Shown here piece after piece: positions 28,195 through 39,479 of a stretch of DNA of 64,000 bases. The notes under the pieces are model-generated. The model was not told where the DNA came from. It did not search any database and saw only the letters and a program-made list of their open reading frames with translations. The stretch's first letter is position 1. Each line of letters begins with the position of its first letter. The stretch comes from Archangium sp. GTDB taxonomy: Bacteria > Myxococcota > Myxococcia > Myxococcales > Myxococcaceae. The stretch spans positions 62,001 through 126,000 of the forward strand of contig JAUYRZ010000036.1 in the NCBI GenBank assembly GCA_030695565.1, in the 5' to 3' direction. Position numbers and translations under genes: made by a program.

Positions 28195-28344
28195 GTGTCT
28201 GCTGGGGCTCCAGAACATATGGTCACATGAGGTAGTGTCACGCTTGCTCGTGACCATGCCCACATGGTACGCGGACCGCGCTCCGAGGCCGATTTTCCGG
28301 CTCCGGAGCGATTTGCGGTCAACCCAGAGGGGCGCGAAAAACCC

Positions 28345-31935
<3,591 letters not shown>

Positions 31936-31960
31936 AAAACTGAACAAGCCGCACAAGCGT

Positions 31961-31998
31961 CTCCCTCTCCCCCGCGGGGGAGAGGGTCGGGGAGAGGG
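31961..31998. repeat. REP-like palindromic repeat
   Basis: CTCCCTCTCCCCCGCGGGGGAGAGGG is a near-perfect palindrome between the ends of convergent genes, and likely the shared terminator of smc and its neighbour. Confidence 0.8.
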
Positions 31999-33240
31999 CT
32001 AACCGACCAACGCCTCGAGCAACGCCCGCACCTGAACGAGGTCGCGGCTGTTGCCCGAGTAGTTCAACCGCACGCTGCTGCCCGCGGCTCGCACCGTGAT
32101 CCCCAGCTGGTTGTTCGCGGAATCCTCCACCACCGTTCCCCCCCTGGGAAACCACCGCGCATCGGCCCCGGCCCGCAGCTTCTCCGCGAGCGCTGGCCAC
32201 CGCTCCGCAGGCACGTGAGCGAACAACCTCAGCACCGCATCAAGCGAAGGCGGAGCGGGCAAACGCTCCTGCGTGAGCGCCCCCAACACCAGACCCGCCC
32301 GTGATGCCGGCACGAACAGAACCCCATCCCTGCACATCAGGGCGCGGCCCTGCTCGCCACTGGCTTCATCGACGGCATCGACCAGGGTCGACCCGCCCGC
32401 AGTCGGCTCGAGCCACCCCAGCAACGGGCTCTTGAACAGACACAACACCGACACGAGCTCCTGGGGCGTCGAGGTCTTGAGCTCGAGCACCTCACCGCCG
32501 GTCTCGATGCGAACGGTGTTCTGCTGAGCGGAGATGGTGCCGATCGAAGACGGGACGACGTCCCTCGACGGGGCGCCCCGGTGAGCGGGTAGATGGAGCC
32601 GGTCGGCCAGCAGCACCCAGGGCCGCGAGGCGGTCATCAAGAGCGTGATCACGAACGCGCCCGCACCCAGCAACGGGGCGAGGGGCCCGAACATCGAACT
32701 CGTGACGGCCACTCCGCTGCCGATGGCGAACGCGAGCAGCCAGGACACGTTGGGTGAGGCCATGAACACCCGCTCCGCAGGCCCTGGAGGCTTGCCCTGT
32801 TTGCGCAGCAGCTCCAGCACGCTCGAGACGGCCGCGCGCAGAGACGGTTGTTCCGGGCTGTTCATCCTCCGCAGCCGCTTGTTGGCGTCTTCATGGGCCA
32901 TCCGCACCCGCGTCCCGACTTCCCGGGTGAGCGCTCCGGCCTGGCTGTGCAGATTGGCGCGGTCGATCGCCTCGGCGATGCGCGGGAGCTGGTTGACGCA
33001 TTCGTTCAGGGTGCCCACATCGTCCGACTCCGGTTCATCGCGGCCCATCAACGCGATGAGCGAGTCGAGCAGGGGCAGGGCGTCTTCCAGCAGCTCGACG
33101 CGCCCCTCCAGACGAATGCGTAACCCCGCGTCGATGCTGGCCGATTCGAGTGGACGAAAGGATTCAGTCAAGACGCTGAAGATTCTACAGATCGGATCGC
33201 TGGATGCCCCGTTTGAGATCGTCACCGAGCGCAACTCCAA
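31999..33240 (-). CDS. hypothetical membrane-associated protein
   Basis: This protein of up to 413 residues has a helical N-terminal half (LEGRVELLEDALPLLDSLIA), a hydrophobic hairpin at about residues 165-205 (SWLLAFAIGSGVAVTSSMFG, then LLGAGAFVITLLM) and a C-terminal soluble domain of about 190 residues. It is not recognised. The start is uncertain: the longest frame begins with TTG at 33240, with a GTG at 33225 and a TTG at 33171 as shorter options. It is divergent from a secreted vWA gene starting at 33270. Confidence 0.65.
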   Translation of the reverse strand: MELRSVTISNGASSDPICRIFSVLTESFRPLESASIDAGLRIRLEGRVELLEDALPLLDSLIALMGRDEPESDDVGTLNECVNQLPRIAEAIDRANLHSQAGALTREVGTRVRMAHEDANKRLRRMNSPEQPSLRAAVSSVLELLRKQGKPPGPAERVFMASPNVSWLLAFAIGSGVAVTSSMFGPLAPLLGAGAFVITLLMTASRPWVLLADRLHLPAHRGAPSRDVVPSSIGTISAQQNTVRIETGGEVLELKTSTPQELVSVLCLFKSPLLGWLEPTAGGSTLVDAVDEASGEQGRALMCRDGVLFVPASRAGLVLGALTQERLPAPPSLDAVLRLFAHVPAERWPALAEKLRAGADARWFPRGGTVVEDSANNQLGITVRAAGSSVRLNYSGNSRDLVQVRALLEALVG

Positions 33241-33269
33241 CCCCGCGCCCGATTTCGCCAGGAGCCACC

Positions 33270-34403
33270 ATGTTTCGTAAATCCCTGCTCGCCGCGTGCA
33301 TCGCGGCGTTGACGGCCGCCCCCTGCTTTGCCGAAGCCGATCCCAAGCCAGTCATCGAGTCAAAGGTCATGGCGGAGCCGAAGATCCAGATCGCCATCCT
33401 GCTCGATACGTCGGGCAGCATGGATGGCCTCATCAATCAGACGCGCGAGCAGCTCTGGCGAATCGTGAACACCTTCGCCACCGCGAAGAAAGAGGGCAAG
33501 CGCCCGAAGCTCGAGCTCGCGCTCTACCAGTACGGCAACGACTCCGTGCCCGCGGCCCAGCACCACGTGCAGCGCATCGTTCCGCTGACCACCGATCTCG
33601 ACAAGGTGTCGGAGGCGCTCTTCAAGCTCTCCACCAACGGCGGCAACGAGTACTGCGGCGCGGCCATCTCGCACGCGCTGGGCGAGCTCGAGTGGAGCCC
33701 CAACCCGAAAGATCTCAAGCTCGTCTACATCGCCGGCAACGAGCCGTTCACTCAAGGGCCCATCGCCTTCCGTGACGCGGTGAAGACGGCGATCGGCCGC
33801 GGCATCGTGGTGAACACCATCCACGCCGGTACGCAGCAGCAGGGCGTCAGTGACAGCTGGGCCGAAGCGGCGAAGCTGGCCGACGGCAACTTCCTCTTCA
33901 TCGACAGCAACCGCGCGGTGGCCCGGGTCGACGCGCCTCAAGACACCGAGATCGCCAAGCTCAACGAGTCGCTGAACAAGACGTACATCGCGTACGGCGG
34001 CAAGGGGAAGGAAGCGGTCGCTCGCCAGGAAGCGCAGGACAAGAACGCCGGTGGCCTGAGCGCCTCGAGCTTGTCGACGCGCGCCACCGCGAAGGCGTCG
34101 GCGATGTACCAGAACGGTGATTGGGACGCGGTCGACGCGAAGAAAGAGGGCAAGAAGATCACCGCCGAAGAGATGCCTGCCGAGCTGAAGAACCTGAACG
34201 ACAAGGAGCGCGACGAGTTCATCGCGAAGAAGGCGGCCGAGCGTTCGGAGATTCAGAAGCAGATCGGCAAGCTGGCGGCCGAGCGCGAGTCATTCGTGCA
34301 GAACGAGATGAAGAAGCGGTCGAAGGACTCCACCAAGTCGATGGATGACGCGCTCATCGAGTCGGCGCGCTCGCAGGCCGTGAAGGCCGACTACGCCTTC
34401 TGA
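33270..34403 (+). CDS. secreted vWA-domain protein
   Basis: This 377-residue protein has a signal peptide (MFRKSLLAACIAALTAAPCFAE cleaved after Ala-Glu-Ala) and a vWA domain from about residue 35 with the MIDAS motif LLDTSGSMDGL. The C-terminal third is charged and helical (ERDEFIAKKAAERSEIQKQI), probably a coiled coil. AGGAG lies five bases before the ATG. vWA domains bind a partner protein through a metal ion; the partner is unknown. Confidence 0.88.
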   Translation: MFRKSLLAACIAALTAAPCFAEADPKPVIESKVMAEPKIQIAILLDTSGSMDGLINQTREQLWRIVNTFATAKKEGKRPKLELALYQYGNDSVPAAQHHVQRIVPLTTDLDKVSEALFKLSTNGGNEYCGAAISHALGELEWSPNPKDLKLVYIAGNEPFTQGPIAFRDAVKTAIGRGIVVNTIHAGTQQQGVSDSWAEAAKLADGNFLFIDSNRAVARVDAPQDTEIAKLNESLNKTYIAYGGKGKEAVARQEAQDKNAGGLSASSLSTRATAKASAMYQNGDWDAVDAKKEGKKITAEEMPAELKNLNDKERDEFIAKKAAERSEIQKQIGKLAAERESFVQNEMKKRSKDSTKSMDDALIESARSQAVKADYAF

Positions 34404-34409
34404 TGGTTG

Positions 34410-34452
34410 CTCCCTCTCCCTGCGAAGCGGGGAGAGGGTCGGGGTGAGGGGC
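34410..34452. repeat. REP-like palindromic repeat
   Basis: CTCCCTCTCCCTGCGAAGCGGGGAGAGGG plus a GTCGGGGTGAGGGG tail lies between convergent genes; the same unit occurs at 4456-4497 in the opposite orientation. Confidence 0.8.
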
Positions 34453-34469
34453 CGTCGAAGCTCCGAAGT

Positions 34470-35123
34470 TCAAAGTTTCGAAAACACCCACACCAAATCA
34501 CGCCCGATCTGCTCGACCCGCTCGTCGTAGCGCTGCGTCTCCTCAGGCGTGCCGTCAGCCACCTTCGGGTCCTCATACGGAACCGCCACACGCCGCGTCG
34601 CCCCACGAACCACTGGGCACGCGGCGTCGGCTTGTGAACACGTCATGACCGCGACGAAGTCAGCGGAGGGATTGGCAGGATCGTCGATCTTCTTCGAGAA
34701 CGCCGTGACCGGATCCGCAGCGCCCGTTCGCACCAGGTACCGCGGGCCGCCTTCGAGCTCGAAACCCACCCGCTGCAGCGCCGCGACGGCGCGAGGATTG
34801 AACGCCGTGACCTCCGTTCCTCCGGAGAAGGTCTTCACGTTCACCATTCCCTTTCGCTGGGCGGCGGCGAGCGCGAGCAGCTGCGCCATGTGACTGCGCC
34901 GCGAGTTGTGCGTGCAGACGAAGAGCACATCGAGCCGACCCTTCTCGGCGAGCTGCGCCTTCAGCGCACCCGCGAGGGCCTCCAGCTTCGCGCGGTGTTC
35001 TTCGCCGCCGGTGGGCCCGGCAGCTTCCCAGGCGGCGAGTCGGGTCTGGAGCGGCGTCGAGAGATCCATACGAGTGGTCCTGCAGCCGGTGAGGAGAAGT
35101 GCGATCGCAGCGAGACGAATCAT
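34470..35123 (-). CDS. arsenate reductase-like (LMW phosphatase fold) lipoprotein
   Basis: This 217-residue product combines a lipoprotein signal (LAAIALLLTGC, Cys at about residue 14) with a thioredoxin-coupled ArsC-type domain. The P-loop CTHNSRRS (Cys-x5-Arg-Ser) is at about residue 70, and the redox pair Cys-x6-Cys of this class is in MTCSQADAACP. Known ArsC enzymes of this class are cytoplasmic, whereas this one should sit in the envelope. The physiological substrate may therefore be something other than arsenate, for example a phosphotyrosine. No ars operon genes are adjacent. Confidence 0.85.
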   Translation of the reverse strand: MIRLAAIALLLTGCRTTRMDLSTPLQTRLAAWEAAGPTGGEEHRAKLEALAGALKAQLAEKGRLDVLFVCTHNSRRSHMAQLLALAAAQRKGMVNVKTFSGGTEVTAFNPRAVAALQRVGFELEGGPRYLVRTGAADPVTAFSKKIDDPANPSADFVAVMTCSQADAACPVVRGATRRVAVPYEDPKVADGTPEETQRYDERVEQIGRDLVWVFSKL

Positions 35124-35135
35124 GCGGGTCAGATA

Positions 35136-35480
35136 TCAGAGGCCCGACGCCGTGCGCAGCGCAGCCACCCAGGCCGGGGGGCTGGCCACCACCGCGACCT
35201 CGCCTTCTCCGCGCACCAGATACTGCGTCGGTGTCACCAGCGAGAACCGGCAGCCTTTCCCCAACGCGTCGTCGAGCGCGCGCATGGTGGTGATGTCCTC
35301 CATCGAGAACCGTTCGGGGCCCAGCGGGTGCGAGTGCGCGATCTCCACCAGCTCGGCGCGGCGTTGCCAGATGGCCTCCCATCGCGCGCGTGAATCGGGC
35401 AGGGCGAGGGGCGAGGTCGAGGCGTCGCTCCAGAGCACTGTGTCGTTGGCGCCGATGAGAAAGCAGACTTCGCGTTTCAC
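35136..35480 (-). CDS. JAMM/JAB (MPN) domain metalloprotease
   Basis: This 114-residue protein carries the JAMM zinc signature His-x-His-Pro...Ser-x2-Asp as HSHPLGPERFSMED at about residues 49-62. JAB proteins cleave isopeptide or C-terminal Gly linkages, for example removing ubiquitin-like proteins or cysteine from sulphur-carrier proteins. Its ATG overlaps the stop of the coiled-coil gene by 4 bases (ATGA), so the two are translated together. No E1, E2 or ubiquitin-like gene is nearby. Confidence 0.85.
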   Translation of the reverse strand: MKREVCFLIGANDTVLWSDASTSPLALPDSRARWEAIWQRRAELVEIAHSHPLGPERFSMEDITTMRALDDALGKGCRFSLVTPTQYLVRGEGEVAVVASPPAWVAALRTASGL

Positions 35481-36460
35481 GGCGCCCTCAAGATGACCAG
35501 GCGGTCGGTCTCGATCGCTTCTTTGATCACCGCGGGCAACGAATCGAGGGTGATCAGCTTGTCCGCCGGCGGGTGACCCAGGCAGATACCGGAGTCGAGC
35601 ACCTGCAGCGTGTCTTCATCGACCAGGCTGATGAAGCGCTCGCCCATGAAGCCGAAGACCACCTCGAGCTGATCGGCGCGCACGTGGCGGGACGACTCGA
35701 AACGCGCTCCGGCCTTCTCGAGGGCCTGCCAGACCCGATCTTCCGGTGTCTCTCGGCGGTTCTGGCGCTCTTGAATGCGTTGCTGCCGCGCGTGCTCCAG
35801 CTCAGCGCGGAGTTGAGCGGCGGTGAGGCGGGCTCGCAGCTCGGCCATTTCGCGTTCGGTCTGGGCGCGTTCAGCGATGAGATCGCGGATCACCGCTTCG
35901 GCTTGTGCGACGCCGCCGTCGGCGATGCGGCCGACGTGGGCTCGGATCTCAGCGGCCGCGACGGGAACGGCGAGGCGGCGGGCGGTCTGCTCGGCGAGCG
36001 CGAAGCCGTAGGCGGCTCGCAACGGCGCGGGGATTGATTTGAGCGCGTGGAGCGCGGCTCCGGTGGCGAGCGCTTCGCGGACCGCGCCTTCGGCTTCGGA
36101 TTCGAAGTCGAGGGCGTCGAAGAGCAGGGTGGCGCCGTGCCAGCGCCTTGCGGTGATGGGGGAGAAACGGGCGGGCTCCTCTTCGGGGAGCAGGTGGAGT
36201 GGTTCGGCCTTCGCGTTGTCGGTGACCAGGCGATCTCGCCAGAGGAAGCCTCTGACCTTCGGAAGAGAGCTCACGTCGGGTGGGTCGGCGGCTTCTTTGG
36301 CCGTCGCGATTCGGCCTTTCAGCTCGAAGCGGTACCAGCCGGGTCTCGGAGGGGGGAGGCTCAGTTTGAGACGCCGGCCGGGCGCGTCGATGCTCGGCCC
36401 TCCGAACCAGGGCGCGATCAGCGTGTCGGCTTTTCCCAGGAACTTCCGGTAGTCGACCAA
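35477..36460 (-). CDS. coiled-coil protein of unknown function, partner of the JAMM protease
   Basis: This 327-residue product has an N-terminal beta-rich domain (GWYRFELKGRIATAKEAADP, residues about 40-150), a central coiled coil (about 185-235, ERAQTEREMAELRARLTAAQ) and a C-terminal globular domain with FGFMGERFISLVDEDTLQVL, then SGICLGHPP and a Cys/His pair. I do not recognise the family. It overlaps the JAMM gene and follows a vWA gene by about 50 bases containing a REP-like repeat, so the three genes may form one operon. Confidence 0.75.
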   Translation of the reverse strand: MVDYRKFLGKADTLIAPWFGGPSIDAPGRRLKLSLPPPRPGWYRFELKGRIATAKEAADPPDVSSLPKVRGFLWRDRLVTDNAKAEPLHLLPEEEPARFSPITARRWHGATLLFDALDFESEAEGAVREALATGAALHALKSIPAPLRAAYGFALAEQTARRLAVPVAAAEIRAHVGRIADGGVAQAEAVIRDLIAERAQTEREMAELRARLTAAQLRAELEHARQQRIQERQNRRETPEDRVWQALEKAGARFESSRHVRADQLEVVFGFMGERFISLVDEDTLQVLDSGICLGHPPADKLITLDSLPAVIKEAIETDRLVILRAP

Positions 36461-36465
36461 GTGGG

Positions 36466-36508
36466 CCCCTCACCCCGACCCTCTCCCCGCTTTCGCAGGG
36501 AGAGGGAG
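36466..36508. repeat. REP-like palindromic repeat
   Basis: CCCCTCACCCCGACCCTCTCCCC with GGGAGAGGGAG occupies the space between two genes of the same strand. It could attenuate transcription of the JAMM pair relative to the vWA gene. Confidence 0.8.
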
Positions 36509-36509
36509 T

Positions 36510-38267
36510 TTAGATTTCGAGCAGCTTCGTCTTCATCACGCGCTCCACCCAACCCTGCTGCGGTGTGGCGCCGACTGCGACGGGCGCATCGAGCAACGCC
36601 TTGAGCACCCGCGTCACCTGGTACGGATCGTCGAACTGCGCGACGTCGACCTCGCTGAACGGCACCTTCATGAACGCCGCGCAGGAGCGCACCGTGTTGC
36701 CGCGCGCGCCGTGACCTGCGACCGAGACCAGCATCGCCATCGCCGACACGTCGAAGCCCGACTCGCGGAACGAACGGGCGAACTGGTCGCCCGCCTCACC
36801 GGCCTCGTCACCGACCACGATCACCACCAGGCGCGAACCCGCAGGCATCGCCGCACCCTGCAGCGCCCGCACCGCGGCGCCGTGCACCGTGCCACCGTCG
36901 GCGTTGATGCCCTTGAGCATGTGCTGCACCGCCGCGCGCGTGGCCGCCTTCGGCCGGAGCACGGTGCCCATGGTGTCGAACGTGGCGATGGAGAGCTTCT
37001 CCACCGGGAAGCCCGCGAGGATCCGGGTCAGCGCTTCTTTCGATTGCTCGATCGCGCCCTGCATCGAGCCCGACTTGTCGATGAGGAACATCACCCGCAC
37101 GTCGACGTCCTTCGTGGCTTCGGTGATGGCCCCCCGCGCCGCGTTGTCGGCTGCTTCCTCGAGCTTCTCGCGGAGCTCCTTGCTGCGAACGTTCTTCGCG
37201 ATGTTGAGCGCGCGCTGATCCGTCGCCGTGCCGATGGCCTGCTCCCACCGCGCCCGGATCTCCGGGTCGGCCATCAAGCCCAGCTCCTCGAGCGTGGGCG
37301 TGAGGATGCGCAGGTCGCGATCGGACAACGACGGGAACACCGCCGCCATGATCGCGGGCGTCAGACCCAGATCCTTCGGCAACCGGCCGACCACGTCTTT
37401 GTACGAGAGGCGCTGCGTCTCGACCGCCTCGCAGATCTCCGCCTCGGAGAGCCCGTCGAAGCGCTCCTGTTTGTCGAGCTTGAGCGTGCCGAGGCCGACC
37501 GTGCGGTGGCCGCCTTCAGACTGCTTCTGCTTCCAGCCGAGCACCTCGAAGAAGTTCTGCGTGGCCGGCTTGTAGCCAGCCTTGCGCGCGAGGTCCTTGA
37601 TGGTCTCCTTGAAGCCGGCCTTCACCAGGCCCTTGAGCATGGCGGGGTTGGTCTCGCGCAGGGCGAGCCACTTCTGGGCAGCGCGCTTCCAGCGGCCCAG
37701 CGGCGGCTTCTTGGCGGCCGGATCTCCGAAACCCGCCTTGCGGTTGAGCGCGGCGATCTCCGGCGTCTCCAGCAGCTGGGCCACGCGCAGCACCGCCTTG
37801 GGCGTGATCATGCGCGTCGACTTCTTCTCGTAGAACAGCAGCATCGCCTCACCGAGGCGGCGGAAGTCGTCGTCGTAGAACGCGACGGAGCCATCGTCTT
37901 CTTTCACCGGCTGACCCGAACGGGCCTGCACCAGCATCAACGCGGCGCAGGCCACCTTGAGATCGCGCCAATCGGTCTGCGTGAGCGCGTAGCTGGCGAA
38001 GTGGGCCATCAGATCGGCGTTGAGCCGGTAGATCTCGAGCAGCTTCCCATAGAGCCGCACCGCCGCCGCCACGTGGAGGCCGGGCGTGACGTCGCGCGCG
38101 TTCTTCGGTCGCGGTGCGCCCTTCTTCGGGCGGGGCAGCCAGGTGCCGTTGACCTCGATGCCGGGCCGGTTGTGCCAGAGGTGCGCCGAGCTGGAGAGCA
38201 CCAGGTCGAGCAGCTTCTCGGCGGGACCAAGCTGGGCTTCGGGGAGGAGGGGCTTCGCGGTGGCCAT
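36510..38267 (-). CDS. vWA protein with long helical N-terminus (TROVE/Ro60-like architecture)
   Basis: This 585-residue cytoplasmic protein has an N-terminal helical region of about 380 residues (for example YRLNADLMAHFASYALTQTD, then LTPAIMAAVFPSLSDRDLRI) and a C-terminal vWA domain with an intact MIDAS motif, FLIDKSGSMQGA. Helical repeats followed by a vWA domain is the layout of Ro60/Rsr proteins that bind Y RNA, but I cannot confirm a TROVE domain by eye. ATG 38267 follows an AGGAG 12 bases upstream. It heads the JAMM group and no Y RNA-like structure was identified beside it. Confidence 0.75.
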   Translation of the reverse strand: MATAKPLLPEAQLGPAEKLLDLVLSSSAHLWHNRPGIEVNGTWLPRPKKGAPRPKNARDVTPGLHVAAAVRLYGKLLEIYRLNADLMAHFASYALTQTDWRDLKVACAALMLVQARSGQPVKEDDGSVAFYDDDFRRLGEAMLLFYEKKSTRMITPKAVLRVAQLLETPEIAALNRKAGFGDPAAKKPPLGRWKRAAQKWLALRETNPAMLKGLVKAGFKETIKDLARKAGYKPATQNFFEVLGWKQKQSEGGHRTVGLGTLKLDKQERFDGLSEAEICEAVETQRLSYKDVVGRLPKDLGLTPAIMAAVFPSLSDRDLRILTPTLEELGLMADPEIRARWEQAIGTATDQRALNIAKNVRSKELREKLEEAADNAARGAITEATKDVDVRVMFLIDKSGSMQGAIEQSKEALTRILAGFPVEKLSIATFDTMGTVLRPKAATRAAVQHMLKGINADGGTVHGAAVRALQGAAMPAGSRLVVIVVGDEAGEAGDQFARSFRESGFDVSAMAMLVSVAGHGARGNTVRSCAAFMKVPFSEVDVAQFDDPYQVTRVLKALLDAPVAVGATPQQGWVERVMKTKLLEI

Positions 38268-38344
38268 GGGTCTTTGAGTCTCCTGTGGAGCCACGGGGAC
38301 GGCCACGACTTTCCACCCCTGACTTTCGGCTACGGTCCGACGCC

Positions 38345-39106
38345 ATGAGCGACGAAGCCAAAGGCGAGCAACTGCTGTCAGCGGTCGAGCGGCTGGTCTC
38401 CTCCAACGAGACCCTGCGGGCCCACGTCGCGGCGTGTGAAGCGCGAGTGAAGTCGAAGGCCCCCGAGGCCTCGAAGGCGGAACTTCGTGAGCTGACGGCC
38501 CGGGAGCTGACCCGCAGCTACTCGAATCGCGCCGCGATCGCAGGCGGGGTCACCGCGGTGCCGGCGTTGATTCCCGGCTTCGGTTCGATCGCCGCGGGCA
38601 TCGCGGGCACCTTCGCCGAGCTCGCCTACCTGCTCAAGACCGAGGTCGAGCTGTGCTTGTCGATCGCGCACGTCTACGAGTTCGACATCGAAAAGCCGCA
38701 GGAGCGACAGCTCGCTTTCCTGCTCGCGGCGGTGAGCACCTACGACGCCAGCGGGCGGAACTTCTTCGTCGACGTGGTGCGCGCGGAAGGCGTGGCGATC
38801 TGGAACTACGGCTCGCGGGTGATCGCGCGCATGTTGATCAAAGCGATGACCGCGCTCGCGCTCGCCTACCTCTACCGCGGGCTGCTGCGCATGGTGCCCG
38901 TGCTGGGGATCGTGATCGGCAGCAGCATGAACAAGGTGCTCACCCAGCGGGTCGGTGCCCGCGCGTCACGCGACTTCCGCACCCGGCGAGCGCTGGTGCA
39001 GCCCGCGCCGGCGAAGAAGGCGCCCGCGAAGAAGGCGAAGAAGAAGCCCGCAGCGAAGAAACCGAAATTGGTCTCCCTCTCTTCACGGGGGAGAGGTCTG
39101 GGGTGA
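38345..39106 (+). CDS. EcsC-like membrane-associated protein with Lys/Ala tail
   Basis: This 253-residue protein has the EcsC-like core (AIAGGVTAVPALIPGFGSIA, then AELAYLLKTEVELCLSIAHV), with hydrophobic helices at about residues 65-90 and 170-200. A basic PAKKAPAKKAKKKPAAKKP tail follows. The last dozen residues (LVSLSSRGRGLG) are encoded by a REP-like repeat, so the stop codon was supplied by that repeat. The role is unknown; EcsC-like proteins are membrane proteins often linked to transport or protein quality. Confidence 0.75.
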   Translation: MSDEAKGEQLLSAVERLVSSNETLRAHVAACEARVKSKAPEASKAELRELTARELTRSYSNRAAIAGGVTAVPALIPGFGSIAAGIAGTFAELAYLLKTEVELCLSIAHVYEFDIEKPQERQLAFLLAAVSTYDASGRNFFVDVVRAEGVAIWNYGSRVIARMLIKAMTALALAYLYRGLLRMVPVLGIVIGSSMNKVLTQRVGARASRDFRTRRALVQPAPAKKAPAKKAKKKPAAKKPKLVSLSSRGRGLG

Positions 39107-39110
39107 AAGG
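39072..39110. repeat. REP-like palindromic repeat overlapping a 3' coding end
   Basis: TCTCCCTCTCTTCACGGGGGAGAGG plus TCTGGGGTGA is a member of the same family. Its TGA is the stop codon of the EcsC-like gene. Confidence 0.75.
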
Positions 39111-39128
39111 CTGCCGTACACTGCGCGC

Positions 39129-39479
39129 ATGCGACACCTCACCGTCCTGCTCGCGCTCTCAGCCTGCGCTCCCACCAACCGGCCCGACGAGCTCGAGCTC
39201 ACCTACTACTACTTACGATTCTGACGCGTCTGTGACGCGACCCGGGCCGCCGTGAGCGGTCTTCCCACTGAGCTCCACGGGCAGGTTCAAGTTCGCACGG
39301 TGCCGCACCTGGCGCCCGAGGCGAAGGCGGCTGTCGAGCGCTTCGACTGGGCCAGTCATGGGCTGGTCATCCGTCGGGGAGATCGGATCGTGTACACCGC
39401 AGGCGATCACCGGGCGAACGGCTACGACGCGCATGTGGCGCTGAGGCTCGAGCTGGGACTCCCTCTGGATTGTCGATGA
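39129..39479 (+). CDS. thioredoxin-like lipoprotein, candidate selenoprotein (UxxC, in-frame TGA)
   Basis: The frame from ATG 39129 has one in-frame TGA (39222-39224) and then continues unbroken to TGA 39477-39479, giving 116 residues if that TGA is decoded. The start encodes a lipoprotein signal (MRHLTVLLALSAC, Cys13). The first strand ELELTYYYLRF is followed by TGA at residue 32 and Arg-Val-Cys, so the pair reads U-x-x-C, the thioredoxin motif with selenocysteine in place of the first Cys. Downstream come a helix (DATRAAVSGL), a strand (QVQVRTV) and SHGLVIRRGDRIVYTAGDH, as in thioredoxin-like lipoproteins. A hairpin at 39245-39261 suits a bacterial SECIS. A nonsense mutation is the alternative. 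The end overlaps the next start as ATGA. Confidence 0.7.
39245..39261 (+). promoter_or_regulatory. candidate bacterial SECIS hairpin
   Basis: GGCCGC (39245-39250) pairs with GCGGTC (39256-39261, one G-U pair) around the loop CGTGA, which begins 26 bases after the in-frame TGA and has G as its second base. As I recall it, bacterial SECIS rules ask for an apical loop about 16-37 bases after the UGA with a G in its first two positions, which this meets. Confidence 0.45.

Noticed and set aside
39225..39239. Perfect hairpin CGCGTC-TGT-GACGCG directly after the TGA as SECIS
   Set aside because: Its loop is only 6 bases from the TGA, too close for the bacterial SECIS rule; the hairpin at 39245-39261 fits better.
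39252..39479. Independent GTG-started gene of 75 codons
   Set aside because: It lacks the first strand, signal peptide and half of the redox motif; the upstream frame across the TGA restores a complete fold.
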